Source: Tubulanus polymorphus (lineage: Eukaryota; Nemertea; Palaeonemertea; Tubulaniformes; Tubulanidae). Taken from it: 64,000 nt of DNA. The stretch lies in contig NC_134025.1 of NCBI RefSeq assembly GCF_964204645.1, positions 11,167,001 to 11,231,000 on the forward strand, in the 5' to 3' direction. Shown piece by piece: positions 1-13,689 of this stretch (position 1 is its first letter; every line of letters begins with the position of its first letter). The notes beneath the pieces are model-generated. The model worked only from the letters and a program-made list of their open reading frames with translations. It did not search any database and was not told where the DNA came from. Both the position numbers and the translations under genes were made by a program.

Positions 1-3000
1 CCAAAGACGAATGGGTTAGAATACAAACTGTCGCCGGTCGACTATTTAGCGTTGAATTTCAGGAACAACTGCCACAAATGTCTATCTTAATCACTTGCGA
101 AACTGACGCAACGGAGACGTTAGAAGAAAATTGGCGGCATTATTTTCCCAACTTTAGTAGTAAGGGAAGGTGCTCGTCCGGTAACTACGTTTTAAATTGA
201 AAACGCCGTGCAAAGATGCTCCGAAACAGCGGTAATACGTATTATAGTCGTTATATAACGGTAATCACCGGGAATATCGGACGAATCGTGTATCTGGCAA
301 GCCGCCGTCGTAAATGTCAAGGTCAAATTGTCGACGCCATCGTCACGTGGTCATAATTTACTATTGGTAGTTGTTTGATAGTATTTGTATTGACCCGATT
401 GATCTGCTATAAAATTCTGAACGATCTCATCGACCATTCATGGTTTCATCTATATCTACTGCCAATGATTAATGAGTCCAGTCTTATACATCCAGTGACT
501 GTATGACTGTTGACTGGTTGGCGAAAAAAAAGACACAGATCGCCGGAGACAACGATGCGCGTATTATACACGGATCACACTACGCTCCAATTGCTCGTCA
601 ATTGAGGCTATTGTATAATGCGTACAGAGATCGCGATAGTCGTAGTAGATATCTTTTTATGAACATAGTATTTTGCATCGTAACGCCGACTGCCGCATGA
701 GACCAGCGATAATTTTGACATGACACATTTCGAATCGATGCAAAAGCTATAGATGTAGAAAGATACGGAAGTGTATTGTAAATGAATGCCACGGCGTATG
801 AGGTTTTTTGTCAGTACTGTCTGCATTGCTCTCTGGTCGGTTTCTAATGGCCGACTAATTCTAATTGATCAGATTTAGTGCCGATCGTTAGTGATTAGAG
901 AAAGTCCCTTCATGGTCATTGCCAGGTTTAATTTGTCCAGTAATATGTCAATCCAAGGGTAAGTTGATTAGAGGCAGGATGCCACGTCTTGTACGTCTCG
1001 AACCCAGTGAAAATAAGAGAAAAAAAAACAAAATATTACTTTCTTCTTCGTCCAATATATTTTCCTTATTCTTTCTCTTGGATATATTTTACAGTGTGAG
1101 ATAGATACTCCAGAGAGCAAGCTCCGGATATAAACGGCATGCCCACCTCGAAATAGAAAAAATATCGAACAATAGGCACGTGCTTGTCGTCGACCAAAGG
1201 TCAATTCTCAGACTAAGGTTTTCTTTAAAGCTGATTGATATCGGAGCTCGGACAGTGGCCGAACGGCCAGTGGTCACACCGGGGATAAAAAAATGAGGCG
1301 CCCTGGGGATCTAACTATTTTTTGTTCCGAAATGAACATCTGGTGGCAAACAATCGGCAGCGTGCTTGGCGAGTAATATGTCATCTGGACGTTTTGCTGG
1401 CCACTGACTAGCCAAAAGATGATCAAGCCTTTGTTTGGACGTTTCGGTTTCGAGGAAAACCTTCGTCGGCCCATTAACCGAGGTTTTAGCCATTTTCTTT
1501 TGTGAGTCGTACACGAATATCCGACTAAAGCGATAGATTTCGGGGGACGAATCATAAAGAAGAGAAGTGTACAAGAAAAAAAAACAGGCGTTGTTGAATA
1601 TCCAACCTCTGGCCTGGTTAGAGCTACCCTGGTCGCCTCGTCGGTAGAGTTCGGGTCAGGGTCACGCGATGTATAGTGTGTGTGACAACTCGACAACAGT
1701 GGAAACGCAATACTTGCCCCACTTGCGACCAGACTATAGAAAAAAAACCACAGAGCATCACATACGAGATATGCAACCGACGAAAATATGCCCGACCATG
1801 GGAAAACGAAGAAATGACGCATGAATAATGAAAAACCTGACCACAAAGAAGAATCTACTATTCTATAGAATAAGTGTGATATGGGCCGATTTGCGGTCGG
1901 CTCGGAGCTTGACTTCGCTAAACGCTCGGCAGACTGGTTTTTGGTTAGACGGAAAAACGCCTTTATTTGCAGGTGCAATCGACGGGCAATTTCTTCTAAA
2001 TATACAACCGGGCCATGGATACAGCCGGGTCGAAAAGGAAGATGTTTCGCGTTGACCTCCTATGATTCTGCTTCGGCCAATTTTTTAATAGTCGTTCTTT
2101 GAAAAAAAGAGATAAACATCTATATACGGCCCGGATGTTTAATTGCCATGATTGAATCGTTATCTGGTCGGATTGATGTAGGTTGTGTCCGCAGTGTGTG
2201 GGTTCATCGCTAGACTACATAGGCTGAAAGGTCATGTTGTCGAAAAAAATATAGAACGAATCTCGCGCACAAAGGTTCGGCGTTTATCGACAAAAAATGT
2301 ATTCATTCGTATATGTACAAGGCTGCTCGCCCGCTCCAACTATTAACGCGGCCATTATACTCGGAAATCTATTTCTCAAAGCCAGTCGGTCGCCGTTCTT
2401 ATTTTCTTCGAAAGCGTTATAGAGAAATTAAACAATACGCTGTCCTAAATACTCGCTGCGAACGCGAACTTTATATTTGAAATGTTGGTCAGCTCGCCAA
2501 ATAATGTAGTCGTTTTTACGTACTTAAATCTGTATATATCATTTTGAATAATGCCGTTGAGATAAGATTTTTTAAATGTTGACGTCACGCATTGAGAAAG
2601 CGACCGCCTACGTCTACTTAATCGCTACACCCACCGAAGGCCTTGTATACACAAATCCGTCCGTGGGCTGATGACCGAAACAAAATCGACTGTTTTGATT
2701 TGTTTGAAACGGTCGAAATATCGGCGAACGGCAGCCGTTTTAAAGTGAAAGCTCTGTCGCGCATTAGAATCAGTTCGAAGTGTTTAGATGTGAATTTGAA
2801 GTTGTGCCTAGAAGCGATCAACTGGCCAACATTTTACCTATGCACGTTCGTCAGTTAATGATGAGATGTCTCTCTCTCGCTAACGCAGTGACAAGTCACC
2901 GTGAACAGTTTAATGAACAGCTGGAGTGAATCTTGAATTTTTGAATCCATAAAAATAATAATTTAAGTCACAGTTGCCATGGAAACGTTCTCCTACTAGA

Positions 3001-4460
3001 AAGCCTCATTAATTAGAAGGGTCAATAACATATGACATTATTTTCCCCAACTAGCCATATTCGAGCGGTTCTCCAACTTCTGAAATCGACGGCCTTTGAT
3101 CACGCTTGCATTTCAAGCCCGTAAAACAGCATTAAAATTTTAGAACGAAATTAAAGGCAAGTCTCTTTTGATTAGAGAGAAATGTGCGTTGGCTAGAGTG
3201 GTCTTCCTCGACTTAACACGTGTAGATGTTCGTCTGATGATGTTCCCCGGTGCACGGAGTCGAAAATCTAGTTTAAAAAAAAATCGCATTTTGGAGCTTT
3301 TAAGACGTCTTAAAGTTTAAGTCGATTTCGTTCGACCGAGGCAAGCGAGCGCCACGCATGGTGGTGGTGTATGTTTTATTTAGAATTGAAGCCGAGTAAG
3401 TATACGCGCCGAGAGAAAACGTTATTTTTTTCCCGAAGTGCTACCCGAAACTTTGACGAGTTAATGATCGTTTAATTACGTCATAAGCTCGACCGTTGAG
3501 GATACGTAATAAAATGCCCATCTGCCAAACCGAACAACCCGGTACCATAACATAAACGACGGCACGCTGAATTGTAGATTACGATGGCTTTTTACCGAAT
3601 TTAAAACTGGGTACTGGTTCCATATGACGAAAATACGTAATTTCTTTTTTCCCATCCGTATATTATATCTCTCGCTCAGCGATGAATCGCCCGGTCGTTA
3701 TATCGCGGAAACGATACGCAAGATGGCCGCCGCGACGTATAGCAATTAAATTTTCAAAGTGGACTGAACTTCAAGGATAAATACACGCCGGCGGTTGCAA
3801 TTCATCGTGATCAGTTAATGTCCGGTAGCTAGTATTTTTCTACTGTCAGTGTAACTCTTGATGGTCTATTCCGGCGACTAATGAGGTGCGCTAATGGCCG
3901 CACAGCTTGCATGCTGCCAGAACGATGTACTGCCCTTCGAAGCATTCATCATGCTTTCTCATCTATTTAAATTTTAATCATGAAATTTTTCAATCTCGCC
4001 GCCGATGCGCTGTCCTGACGTAAGTGGCACCCGGTTGCAACGACAAAGCCATTTTGACCAGGAGTGAGTCAGTCGGCTGTAATGACCCAAGGCTGAAGTA
4101 GAACACAAAGCACATTAAAATGCAAAGTTTATCGCTCGTCGCAACAGCAGTTACGCAAAAAGACCGTCATTGTTCTGAAAACAAAATGCCCGTCACTGCA
4201 GTTAAACCGAATTCGCATCGCCATCAGCAAAAAATCGCCATTTCATTTCACAAATTTTACAAAATGTGGATTAAATCGAACGTAGGGATGAGATTAAGCT
4301 GTCAACATTGGTCAAAATAAGATGGAACTAATCCCTCTATGATATTAATGCAGCGACGCACACTTCATCGAAATTAGATATGGCAACAGAAGAAGTCCTC
4401 GTAGCTGAATGTTGTAATATCGCGAAGCGCTCTGTACTGCGCTTTAGGACTGATCTATCG
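1..4460. other. no gene recognised; intergenic or intronic DNA
   Basis: I see no splice-bounded exon or repeat family here that I can support. The longest ATG-to-stop frame of the whole window lies on the - strand at 1274-1978 (234 codons). Its translation is rich in Ser, Phe and Leu, shows no family motif, and overlaps a second - strand frame (1311-1574) of more ordinary composition, so neither is called as a gene. A 16 bp perfect palindrome, TTTAAGACGTCTTAAA, lies near 3299-3314. Confidence 0.4.
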
Positions 4461-4463
4461 TAA

Positions 4464-4838
4464 TCGGTTTGCTTATTCAACCGCGCTGAAAATCGCTTTT
4501 ACTTAATTTATGCGAAAACTGACCCGGGTCAAGCGAGAAAGCAAGCAATCCCATACGTCCGTTTCGATGGCGATAACAGTCAAAATCTGGTAATCGAAAC
4601 GAAGGAGTTTAATCCGGGGCCGGAGTTAAAAGGATCTGTACTGCGACTGCTCGGGGTTACGTTTCTGCCGCAGATGGCCATAGTTTTAATCCCTAAGATC
4701 CTGGCGCTGTCAGAACCAACGGACGCTCAAACCAACGTTCGGAACGCCGGCGACTCGTATTGTAATGGCAAGGCGGAGCTTGTCGAAAATCTCTCCTCGC
4801 AACAAATGCATCCTCGGTGTGAACTGTCTCTCATATGA
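4464..4838 (+). CDS. candidate coding segment, unrecognised (stop-to-stop open frame)
   Basis: An open frame of 124 codons runs from just after TAA at 4461-4463 to TGA at 4836-4838, with no early ATG. The middle (about 4545-4780) translates to a balanced mixture of charged, polar and hydrophobic residues, including the stretch YVRFDGDNSQNLVIETKEF, and is locally GC-rich. I do not recognise a family. No strong splice acceptor or donor frames it, and a frame of this length can arise by chance in 64 kb read six ways. It could be a decayed exon, part of a mobile element or noise. Function is not assigned. Confidence 0.18.
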   Translation, partial: SVCLFNRAENRFYLIYAKTDPGQARKQAIPYVRFDGDNSQNLVIETKEFNPGPELKGSVLRLLGVTFLPQMAIVLIPKILALSEPTDAQTNVRNAGDSYCNGKAELVENLSSQQMHPRCELSLI

Positions 4839-4839
4839 T

Positions 4840-7800
4840 AATTGAGATACGATTTTCATTTAATGTCCAGTATATCTGACCGCGACCGTCTCGATATTTT
4901 CGACCAACGCAAAACGACGACGGTCGTCTCCTGCTTTCAGCCGCCGAGTTACGTGACCCCGAGGTCAACGATGAGACGAGAGTCTAATCTATTTTGGTCA
5001 ATTTATAGCCGAGTGTACATACGGATCCGCTGTTGACCAGGTTATTTTCTAATAACTCTGCGCGCGGCCATCTCGTTCCGGGGAAAATTATACGCCGAAA
5101 AATGATTTATATTGTATAATCGCCGCATGATTGCAGGACCGCCATTCAAGTTTAATCAGGTTATTCCAGTTACGATAGCATCATCTACAGCCTGGTTCGT
5201 CATAACACGCATTATCGCCCCGTCGAGACCACTGTCCACTATTTGATTTAATTACCAAGCGCCAAGTTTGCCAACAAGCAATATGGCTGCGATGGACCCC
5301 AGAGTCATCAGCAACGATCGTCGAATACACCTCGGCCGTGTATATGGTCAGCGTATTCGGTCGTATTATTTTTGCTCGGGTATAGTTTTTTTTACGCGAG
5401 AAATGCCAGAAACTATATCGGTCATAACGGATGGATAATATAATTTTCATCCCCGGGTTAAAAAGGTGGCTTATGAGTCCGAGGCTATCATAGTATATAC
5501 CATCCAGTGATTGTATTTGAGTTTTCTTTTTTCAAATGTACAAACCGTTGCGTATTTCTGAATAAAGATTAAAAATGCTGGTATTTTTGTTGTTGGTGAT
5601 GATGATAGGGAACGAGTTCTGAGGGCAGTGACTATGGCCGTAGTTTGCACTACGTGTAAACGTTTGCGGCCAGCGTTGTTAATGCATCCATATGATTCTA
5701 TTATTATTTTGCGAATCGAGCCATTCAAATTTAGACGATCGTCTATTCCGTTCTTTCGAATATAAGTAGTATACTTTCCGCATGCGTCACGTGTTTCAAC
5801 AAATCGCGCCCCGGAGGGATACGGGGCCGGATTGAACGACCGACAAGACTACGACAACTCGGAACAATGGCTACCGGCTCAGTCTACACGGGTCATATTA
5901 CTACGTATATATTATTCCCATTCAGGAGTCCGAATAGTATAATACAAGATTGTATTTTTTTCAGCTTGACAATTGATGCCAATTTAATTCCGATTTACAG
6001 CAATTGCGCGTCTCTACATATGTGCATAGTTCGCATATATGAAGTGGCTTTAAGTTGATTGTGCCGAAGGTTCGGCTAATATCCGACCGTTCGCAATCGT
6101 GATACCAGGCGTCGCCGAACATATTGGAGAACAATGACTCTTTTCTTCGCAGGATCACACACATTAAAATTTTATACGTATACGGTAACGATATATTACG
6201 ATCAATTTCCGAAGAAATTAGCGACTGCGACCTTGATATATAAAAATAGTCGGCGATGAAATGCATATTTCATCGCGGCGGATATGAAGTAGCGTTCGAA
6301 CACACGTCGAATTTAATGAATTTATTAGATCTTTAATTTTTCGAGCAGATGCCTGTATAAATATGAATTCCGATCGGGGCCACCACTTCGTCGTATATGC
6401 CCCAGGAGATCAGTAAGGTTTATTCGGGTAGATTATTTCACATGCGATAGTCGTTCACACCGGTATTGGCCAGCGAAAAATTCTCGGACAAAAATGATCT
6501 GTATCCATTTCGTTCATTAATCAGTGCCAGATAAGTCGGCAGTCGTTTTTCATATGTATAACCCCAGCGATGGGTTATTAATCCCTCATAACCAAGTTTG
6601 CAAGAGATTATGGATGCATTTGACCAGTTCTGGCTATGACAAATTAGTGGTGCTGAGGGGACAACAGTGTTTTTGTAATTAATGGTCGACGCGATCGGAG
6701 GAGAAAGTGATGAATCAGGATGCGCTATACACGCGCAGCCGGGATGCGATATTAATTAATATAAAAGGTGTATGTCGATATGGCGATGGCAAAAGAATGA
6801 CCCCTAAACGCCGTAAATACGACACGCCGATTTATCGAGCGAGGTCTGGGAACCCAAACGCAAGGAATATCGTACGTAATAGTAACTCGTTTATTCATCT
6901 CGAACGTAGCGACGAAATTGATAGATTTCAACAGAGGGAGTGGTGGACAGGACAGACGAAGGAGAGATGAGAGAGTGAGGGAGTGAGGGGAGTGTATAAG
7001 AGAGGCAGAGAGCCGTGTCAGGCAAGAGAAACGATATCTGTTATTGCCATAAAAAATTATCTTACTAAAACAATAATTTGAGAACGACACATATTCGCTC
7101 CAAAATTACGCCTTCGAATATGAATCTTAACGAATCCAACAGTCAAATTTCACTCCCAAATATGTTGATTCAGATAATGTTTATCGCGCATTGCTCCAAT
7201 TTCCTGGAATATACACACTTGACCGTCGCCCTTTCGGTTTTTATGGCTGTATCGGTCATAATCACACTGGCCTTTGGTTTCAATCACTTTTTATATTGAC
7301 GCCACGTACAGCGAGTTATTAGTCCCTCAGTACCAATATTTTGTCTTCAACTAGCCTTATTTCAAAGTATAGACTGATTGGCCTGCGGAAGTCATCTCGC
7401 AGTTTCCTTTATATTATTCAGTGTCTCTCGACAATGAAATGTGTCATTTCGTTTTATCCGAATTTTTATCAACATTTGTTTTACGTGTTCTAAAAACGTC
7501 CCCGTAGGCGTTAAGGACAATAAACGACACTCCTATGGATAAGGTTGGTTAATATTTTAAATGTGGTCAGTTCATCGCGTGACATAGGGCCGAAGGTATT
7601 CGTTGAACAATAAACGGCTAGGACTAGTCCCGTAACCACGGGAAAGCGGGTACCAAAAGTTCCCACGACTTAACGCATACTCGTTCGGTGACCAATCGCC
7701 GATTTTTTTCTAAACGTCGCCTTTATTGTAATCGAGACGAGGATGTTTCGTTGAAAAATGTGATCATATGGCGGAATGCTGTTTATTTACGAGCGCTAGT

Positions 7801-9350
7801 CAAACCGAACTGGGTCAGTGTTTTAACGGCCGTTTCGAGTGACCGCATAATGGCACTCTGATGGGTGCATTCGGGACGACGGCCGCACAATCGAGGTCAA
7901 ACTGAAATGTATATATAGACGTCAGAGAAACGGAAATGACAAAAATTCTGCAATGATAAATGAGTGTGTGTATATTGTTTGCAATTCAAGCAGTATCAAC
8001 AAAACATGTGGATTCGTTTACACCTGCCATATTCGGCGAAACTGACCTGTTAAAAGGTGCATAATAAAAATAACGCGCTGTTGGCCTTGTCTAAATATAC
8101 TGATCGTATCAGATAAATTTCGTTTGTAATCATAAGCGACATATTTCATATTCCCACCGCAAAAAAATAGATGGACACGTTTAGAACCATATTGGTAAAC
8201 ACGTATATATGCATATAATATTCGCACAAAAACCTTCATCAGTTGGACCGTTTGCAGAGTGATCGATAGAATTACAGTAAAATATATTTTCCAGGAGTGT
8301 AAAATGACCGACGGTTCCAAAGTTCGAAATAAGAAGACACACCACAGATAAGTAGTTCGGGCCATCTTGATTTAGCGCTTAACCTCTTTGGCAATCTCTA
8401 TTTGGTTCCAGAGGCCCGCTATCGCGAGATCACGAACAACGCCGTTTCAGGACTATGGACAGTGGACAGAACCATAAATCAGCCGTCCTTCTGATAAAAC
8501 AGTACTTGAAAAACCGAATGCATATTATGCAAACAGAATGGGCACAGTTTAATATGGGTCACGTATGGGAACACCCGGAAGGACGGAGCGTGTTTGTTTT
8601 TTTCTGTTGTTTGAAAAAAATGTCTTCGTCGCGACTTAATCTCGTTAATCCGACTTGATAAATATACACTTGCCATCGTATTTGTCGTGTCTGGTCGTTC
8701 TTGCAGATTAGGAGTGGGCGCCGATTTTTAAATTTCAATTGAAAGTACAAACATTTCCTCGGCGTCAATTACGGCAGCGTCTTTGGCGGCTGCTCCGAAT
8801 GTCGGCTTGGGTCAATTCTCGTACGAGACAATCTCAGTATTTTTACGCTATAAATTTCGCTCGCCGTCGCTCGTATGTCCACCGAATCAATGAATTGACT
8901 GACATCCAATCTTAGTGAATGACTGGCGCAATCAAAACTCAACCCAAAGAGGAACTACTAGCATCGTTTATATATAGGCTACGGATTTAGGTAGAACAAG
9001 TTGTATATATGACACGACAGCATCGTGTATGTATAAAAGGAAGTGATTGATTTTTCAACGGCGTTTCACTTCCGTATTCTGTCATTAAAGTCAAAATGGC
9101 CGTCTGGTAATGCTATGATGCGACCGCGAAAAAGCTACAAGCAAAACCTTCAGTTCTAAATACAGACTACGTCGACGAAAATGCTGGTCCACTCCAGCCA
9201 TGCTACATTCCAATGCATCAGCCGTGCGGCCTTAAGGACGTTCAAGCTCTTCTGCCTCAGTTGTCAACGATTGCAGGTGCAAACCACGACCTATAAGCAC
9301 CAGTTCAAAACGTGTACGCTACAAACAAAAAAACTGGCCAGAATACCCTT
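4840..9350. other. no gene recognised
   Basis: Several frames of 60-115 codons exist on both strands, but their translations are unremarkable and none has a convincing exon context. A pyrimidine-rich acceptor-like sequence ends near 5963 and is followed by a second CAG near 5999, but the frame between them is too short to judge. No repeat family seen elsewhere in the window recurs here. Confidence 0.35.
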
Positions 9351-9369
9351 ACACACACACACACACACA
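9351..9369. repeat. (CA)n microsatellite
   Basis: A short run of about nine AC dinucleotides. It makes the His-Thr repeat seen in one conceptual frame, which is therefore not evidence of coding. Confidence 0.9.
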
Positions 9370-10298
9370 TCGAAAAAATAGCTATACACACAACAAACGT
9401 CGATGGATGTTGAATCATTCCGAAAAAGATTTCTAATAAAGGCCAAATACGGCAATGTTGTTTCTATGTATATACGCATATCCTCACCCTAAGGGTTAAT
9501 TACGTTATAAAGAAAACGCGCCATATGCTGGCCAAGAGTACCCGGGCTTAATATTCTCGGTCTAAAAGTTGTAGAGTGGGAATTCACGTTAGAATCTGTG
9601 TTAATTATTTAGACTCGAGGGCTTTTCGAGAAGACTTGAAATTCGTAACGATGTGTGTAAGCAAAGCCCTGATTATAACAAAAAGAAACGTAATAGTCCC
9701 GGCCATTACTATTGCATGAAAGGTCTGTTTTTAGATTTAGATCCAGAGAAAAAATTCAAACATAAAAGCGACAACTACGAATCAACAAGGACTGCAGTTT
9801 CAGATGCGGAGCAAAGTTCTGCATTGGCCATCATACATTTTAATGAAGCAGGCGCGAGAAATGTCATTTTCGCAATGTGTCTTGAATTTTGACAGCGCGA
9901 GAATAAAGAGTAAACTTTAATCAAACCGCGATCAAACCGATCGCTGTCGCAAAGATTCCGAGGTATGTTTGATTGCCGTGATCACCGTTTGCGAAGTAGC
10001 TTTCCAATGCACGCTGCACAAAGAATGCGAAATTTAGCCGCTGCTGCAGAAAAACGCCGCGGCTATTTTCAATTTCAGCTATTTGATGGATCATGGTCAA
10101 TGAAATGAAGTTTTAAGATGGAATTTTATCTGGTTGTGGAATATGATTCATCGCAGCAATGAACGATCAATCAGCCGTGCGCACTACGACAAAGATCCAC
10201 ATATGAAAAACGAAGATGGCTCGATCGGTTGATAGCCGCGGCTGATGAAGACCCGATGTATATGGTCATCAAATGAGTTGTATATAATAATTGCAACT

Positions 10299-10483
<185 letters not shown>

Positions 10484-10489
10484 TTCCTT

Positions 10490-13400
10490 CCGAAGGTCGG
10501 AGCTCAAACAGTCTTAAAATAGTCTTATATACGACACCATATAATGAAAAAAGTATTTCCATTCAAATGGCGACAATCTGTCCGTCACATATATGAGACA
10601 GCAGACGTCGGATTGTTTGGTGCCCTTTGCTTCAAAATACTGACGGCTGGTCACGAACAAAAGAAGCCCGGATCCGACGATATATACAGAGTATGTAAAA
10701 AGTGTCTCAAATCTGCAGGCACACACCACAGACTCGATTCTTGTATAGGGGCGATCACAAAGACGAATTTTCGGGAAATGGGTTGGTTCCTCCTCGTATA
10801 GAAAAAAAAGCTAGGCGATTTTGTATCTTCTGAAGGCGACATGTGATGTGTATATATACGCGTATCCAGGTCCACATTTTGAGGTTTATAAACGAGTAAT
10901 TGGCAACGAAATACAATATGGTTTTGATGTCGATGGTTTCAGCGAAAAAAAAAGATGCACTGTCATCGCATTTCCTCGAAACAGAAGCAAGTTTCGCGCA
11001 CATGTATGTGTATCCAGATGAAAAAGCTAATAATTTGCCCATCGGATATAATATATAGAATAAAGATGAACTTAATACTATATACTGGGGATCGATTCGG
11101 CTTTGATCCGACGGCAGTTGCAAGTTAGTTTTAATGTTCTAGGTTTGATCTATGTCAACCAATTTATGCACTTAAACGGAAGTGTCGATTTTTTCTAAAC
11201 TGCCATGACGTAATAACTATGTTTGCGCCCAGGGCTCAGCTGAGCCATAGGCCAACTACACAGCATCGCGACTTTGAAGTGCATATTTTGTATATGTCTA
11301 CTTTACAAGCGCATTGACAGTATATACGTGGATATTGATCACGAATGTGCGGTGGATTTGCATCCGATTGTCTGAATATAGAAAATGACATCATTCGAAG
11401 ATATGATCAGATTGTCTTGGTCACTTGTCAACTGATAAAAAAAGAAGTCAGTTTAAAGGCGGGGAAGAAATGGGTGCGTCGAGCGAAACGTTACATGTCG
11501 AACCATAGTTCATTCAGAACGCTCGATAGAATGATTCTTTTAATGTTATTCTATAAACATCTGTATAACCACTACCGCTGACTCGACGGTCAAAATCGGT
11601 GGTGTCAAAAGATTTTGAGGTTTGGGTTATTCAAATTCAATTCTTATACATACATAATATTTGTTTATTAGTTGATCTCTTGATATATGTATGTATCGAT
11701 GGAGCGGAGGGTTGATATTTAGCCCCCGGTGTACGGATATTTTTGAACCGGTATAGTGTAATTGCGCAGCAAGCTGTGGAGATTGCGAACAAACGCGCAC
11801 TGTGGCGACATCATGGGTGCTCGACGCACGTACATGTAATAGCAGATACACATGTCTACTTCATTATCCGAACGCATTTTTTTCACAGCGTTTACAATAT
11901 AGTGGGCAGGCTACGTACCGTACGGTTCGTATACGACTAGTCTTAAAACGACGCAAGTAGGTCGTGTCAACGAGGGTCATCGAACCGGCTTATAACAACG
12001 TACTGCATCTATACTTAGAATATATTCGTACGTGTGTGTACAATAATGTAATTAAAAAATAGGAAAAAACCCTTGGCGACGAATTTTTTTAAACGCACGT
12101 CGTGACTCGTTTCGGACGACACATAGTTATACCGTATACGTACGTATGTAAAAGCTATCAGGAGTGGATTTTCGTGAATGAACGAACTCATCTTATAGTT
12201 ATACGCGAATATAGGCCGATAGTCTACTGGAAAGTGAAATAAACCGAACGCGACTTAATAGACGCGCTGGACTGGTTTATTTCGATCTGATTTTCGCTCA
12301 ATAGGTTATTAAACTACGAGGATGTTCTTCTTTACTACTTGGCTTAAAACGTCCGTGTAGCGCTAACTCTTGGCGCGACTCTGAGACGTTTCCACCGTTC
12401 GTTCTTTTAATGTGAAAGTAAACAGAGAAAATGCACACGGAAAAGCTATACCGGCGTTTTCTTCTAAAAATACATATAGGTACTTGGCCGATGCTAGCAC
12501 GGTTTATAAGAATATGCAGGTCTATTTTTCCCCTTGCGGATAAGCATACTTCTGACCCAGCTACGAGCCATTCAGTAGGCGTCGGTAGTAAAAAAAATCG
12601 AGCCTCTATTCAAGACTTCATTGGAAATCATGATCGCATTAAAATAATCATGATCTTTTGAATGCCGATATTTTGCCCTTAGCAGTTTGCTGTTAACGCA
12701 GAGAATTTACATCGAAATACATATCTAATACACGAGAATATAGAGATGATTCGATATGCCAATTTTTGACGTCAAGGGTATACATAAATCACGATCTGAA
12801 CTCGGAATAATTCGTGAGTTGACGTCCAAACGCGCGACCCAGGCCTAGCGGTACTGCCACGTAGCAGCAACGTTTAAAAGGTGATTTCCAAAATGCTGCC
12901 GTCACTTCACCGAATTCAATACGCGCTAGTCTACTATCGGAATGCCAGAAAAATAACGAGCTATCGCGTTAATCGATAATATATGCTAATTTACAACATC
13001 TAATCATAACTTGAGAATGAAACTGTTAAAACTGGAGATTGAATTTTATGGGTGCACGAATAACCGTTTGAATTATAAAAGTAAAAACAAAATGCGCTAA
13101 CAGGTGCGCGCCGACACCGTCAAAATTTTGGTCAACTGTTTAATCTAATCGGAGTCGATGTCAACAAATAACGAACAAAATCATATTTCGGTCTTGTGAT
13201 TTTTGTCGTACTTTTGATATTCTACGTTCAGTAAAATTCGCGAAAATGTTATCTTTTTCGAAAAAAAACCGCCAAGTCTGACAAACGTAATGCATACTAC
13301 TACGATAATGGTGAATAACTGAATGACCGATGCTAAAATTATGCCCGATATACGAGAAAAAACTGTCCGCACCGACGAAAAAAATCAAAAAGTACAAGAA

Positions 13401-13500
13401 AATATATTTTACACTCACTTTCGTCGGTTACAATTCTTTGTTGTGGTTTTTCCTGCTTCCTCCTCGACATTTTGGTGGAGCTACCATTGAATCGTGTCCC
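10490..13500. other. no gene recognised
   Basis: Unique-looking AT-rich sequence between the (TA)n tract and the first candidate exon. Frames such as 10544-10801 and 11345-11581 on the + strand lack recognisable motifs and lack strong splice contexts. I see no internal repeat and no structured RNA here. Confidence 0.35.
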
Positions 13501-13536
13501 TTACACGTTTACATTGGACAAAGAACAACAACCAAC

Positions 13537-13602
13537 ATGGCTGCCGCTGAGCGTGGCATGACGGGTAAAATATCCAAGCACCTGCTGCATTCGGTCCGTC
13601 GC
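13537..13602 (+). CDS. candidate first coding exon A, product unknown
   Basis: The ATG at 13537 lies in a strong animal initiation context (AAC before, G after). Exactly 22 codons follow, beginning MAAAERGMTGK and ending HSVRR, and then a near-consensus splice donor GTAAGTG starts at 13603, so the exon would end in phase 0. The frame stays open past the donor to about 13662, so the frame alone does not prove splicing. The peptide is basic and could form an amphipathic N-terminal helix of the kind seen in mitochondrial targeting peptides, but that is inference. I do not recognise the protein. A second, similar candidate first exon lies 1.5 kb downstream at 15150. A continuing exon was not identified with confidence; 38820 is phase-compatible but distant. 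Confidence 0.4.
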
Positions 13603-13689
13603 GTAAGTGTTTTGGCACTCGTTTTTTTCAAGAGGTCATTTTACTTGAGCCAACGCCTTTAGTAGTAGTTTCAGTTCACTTCGCTTCGC

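Noticed and set aside
1274-1978. Longest ATG frame in the window (234 codons, - strand)
   Set aside because: No motif, no splice context, overlapping alternative frame on the same strand; plausible as chance in 64 kb read in six frames.
2668-2681. CTGATGA-CC-GAAAC, another hammerhead-like string
   Set aside because: Only two bases separate the core boxes, so stem II is absent.
3234-3262. CTGATGA followed by a CGAAA, like a hammerhead ribozyme core
   Set aside because: The would-be stem II pairs only through wobbles, and there is no room for stem I between the cleavage-site candidate and CTGATGA.
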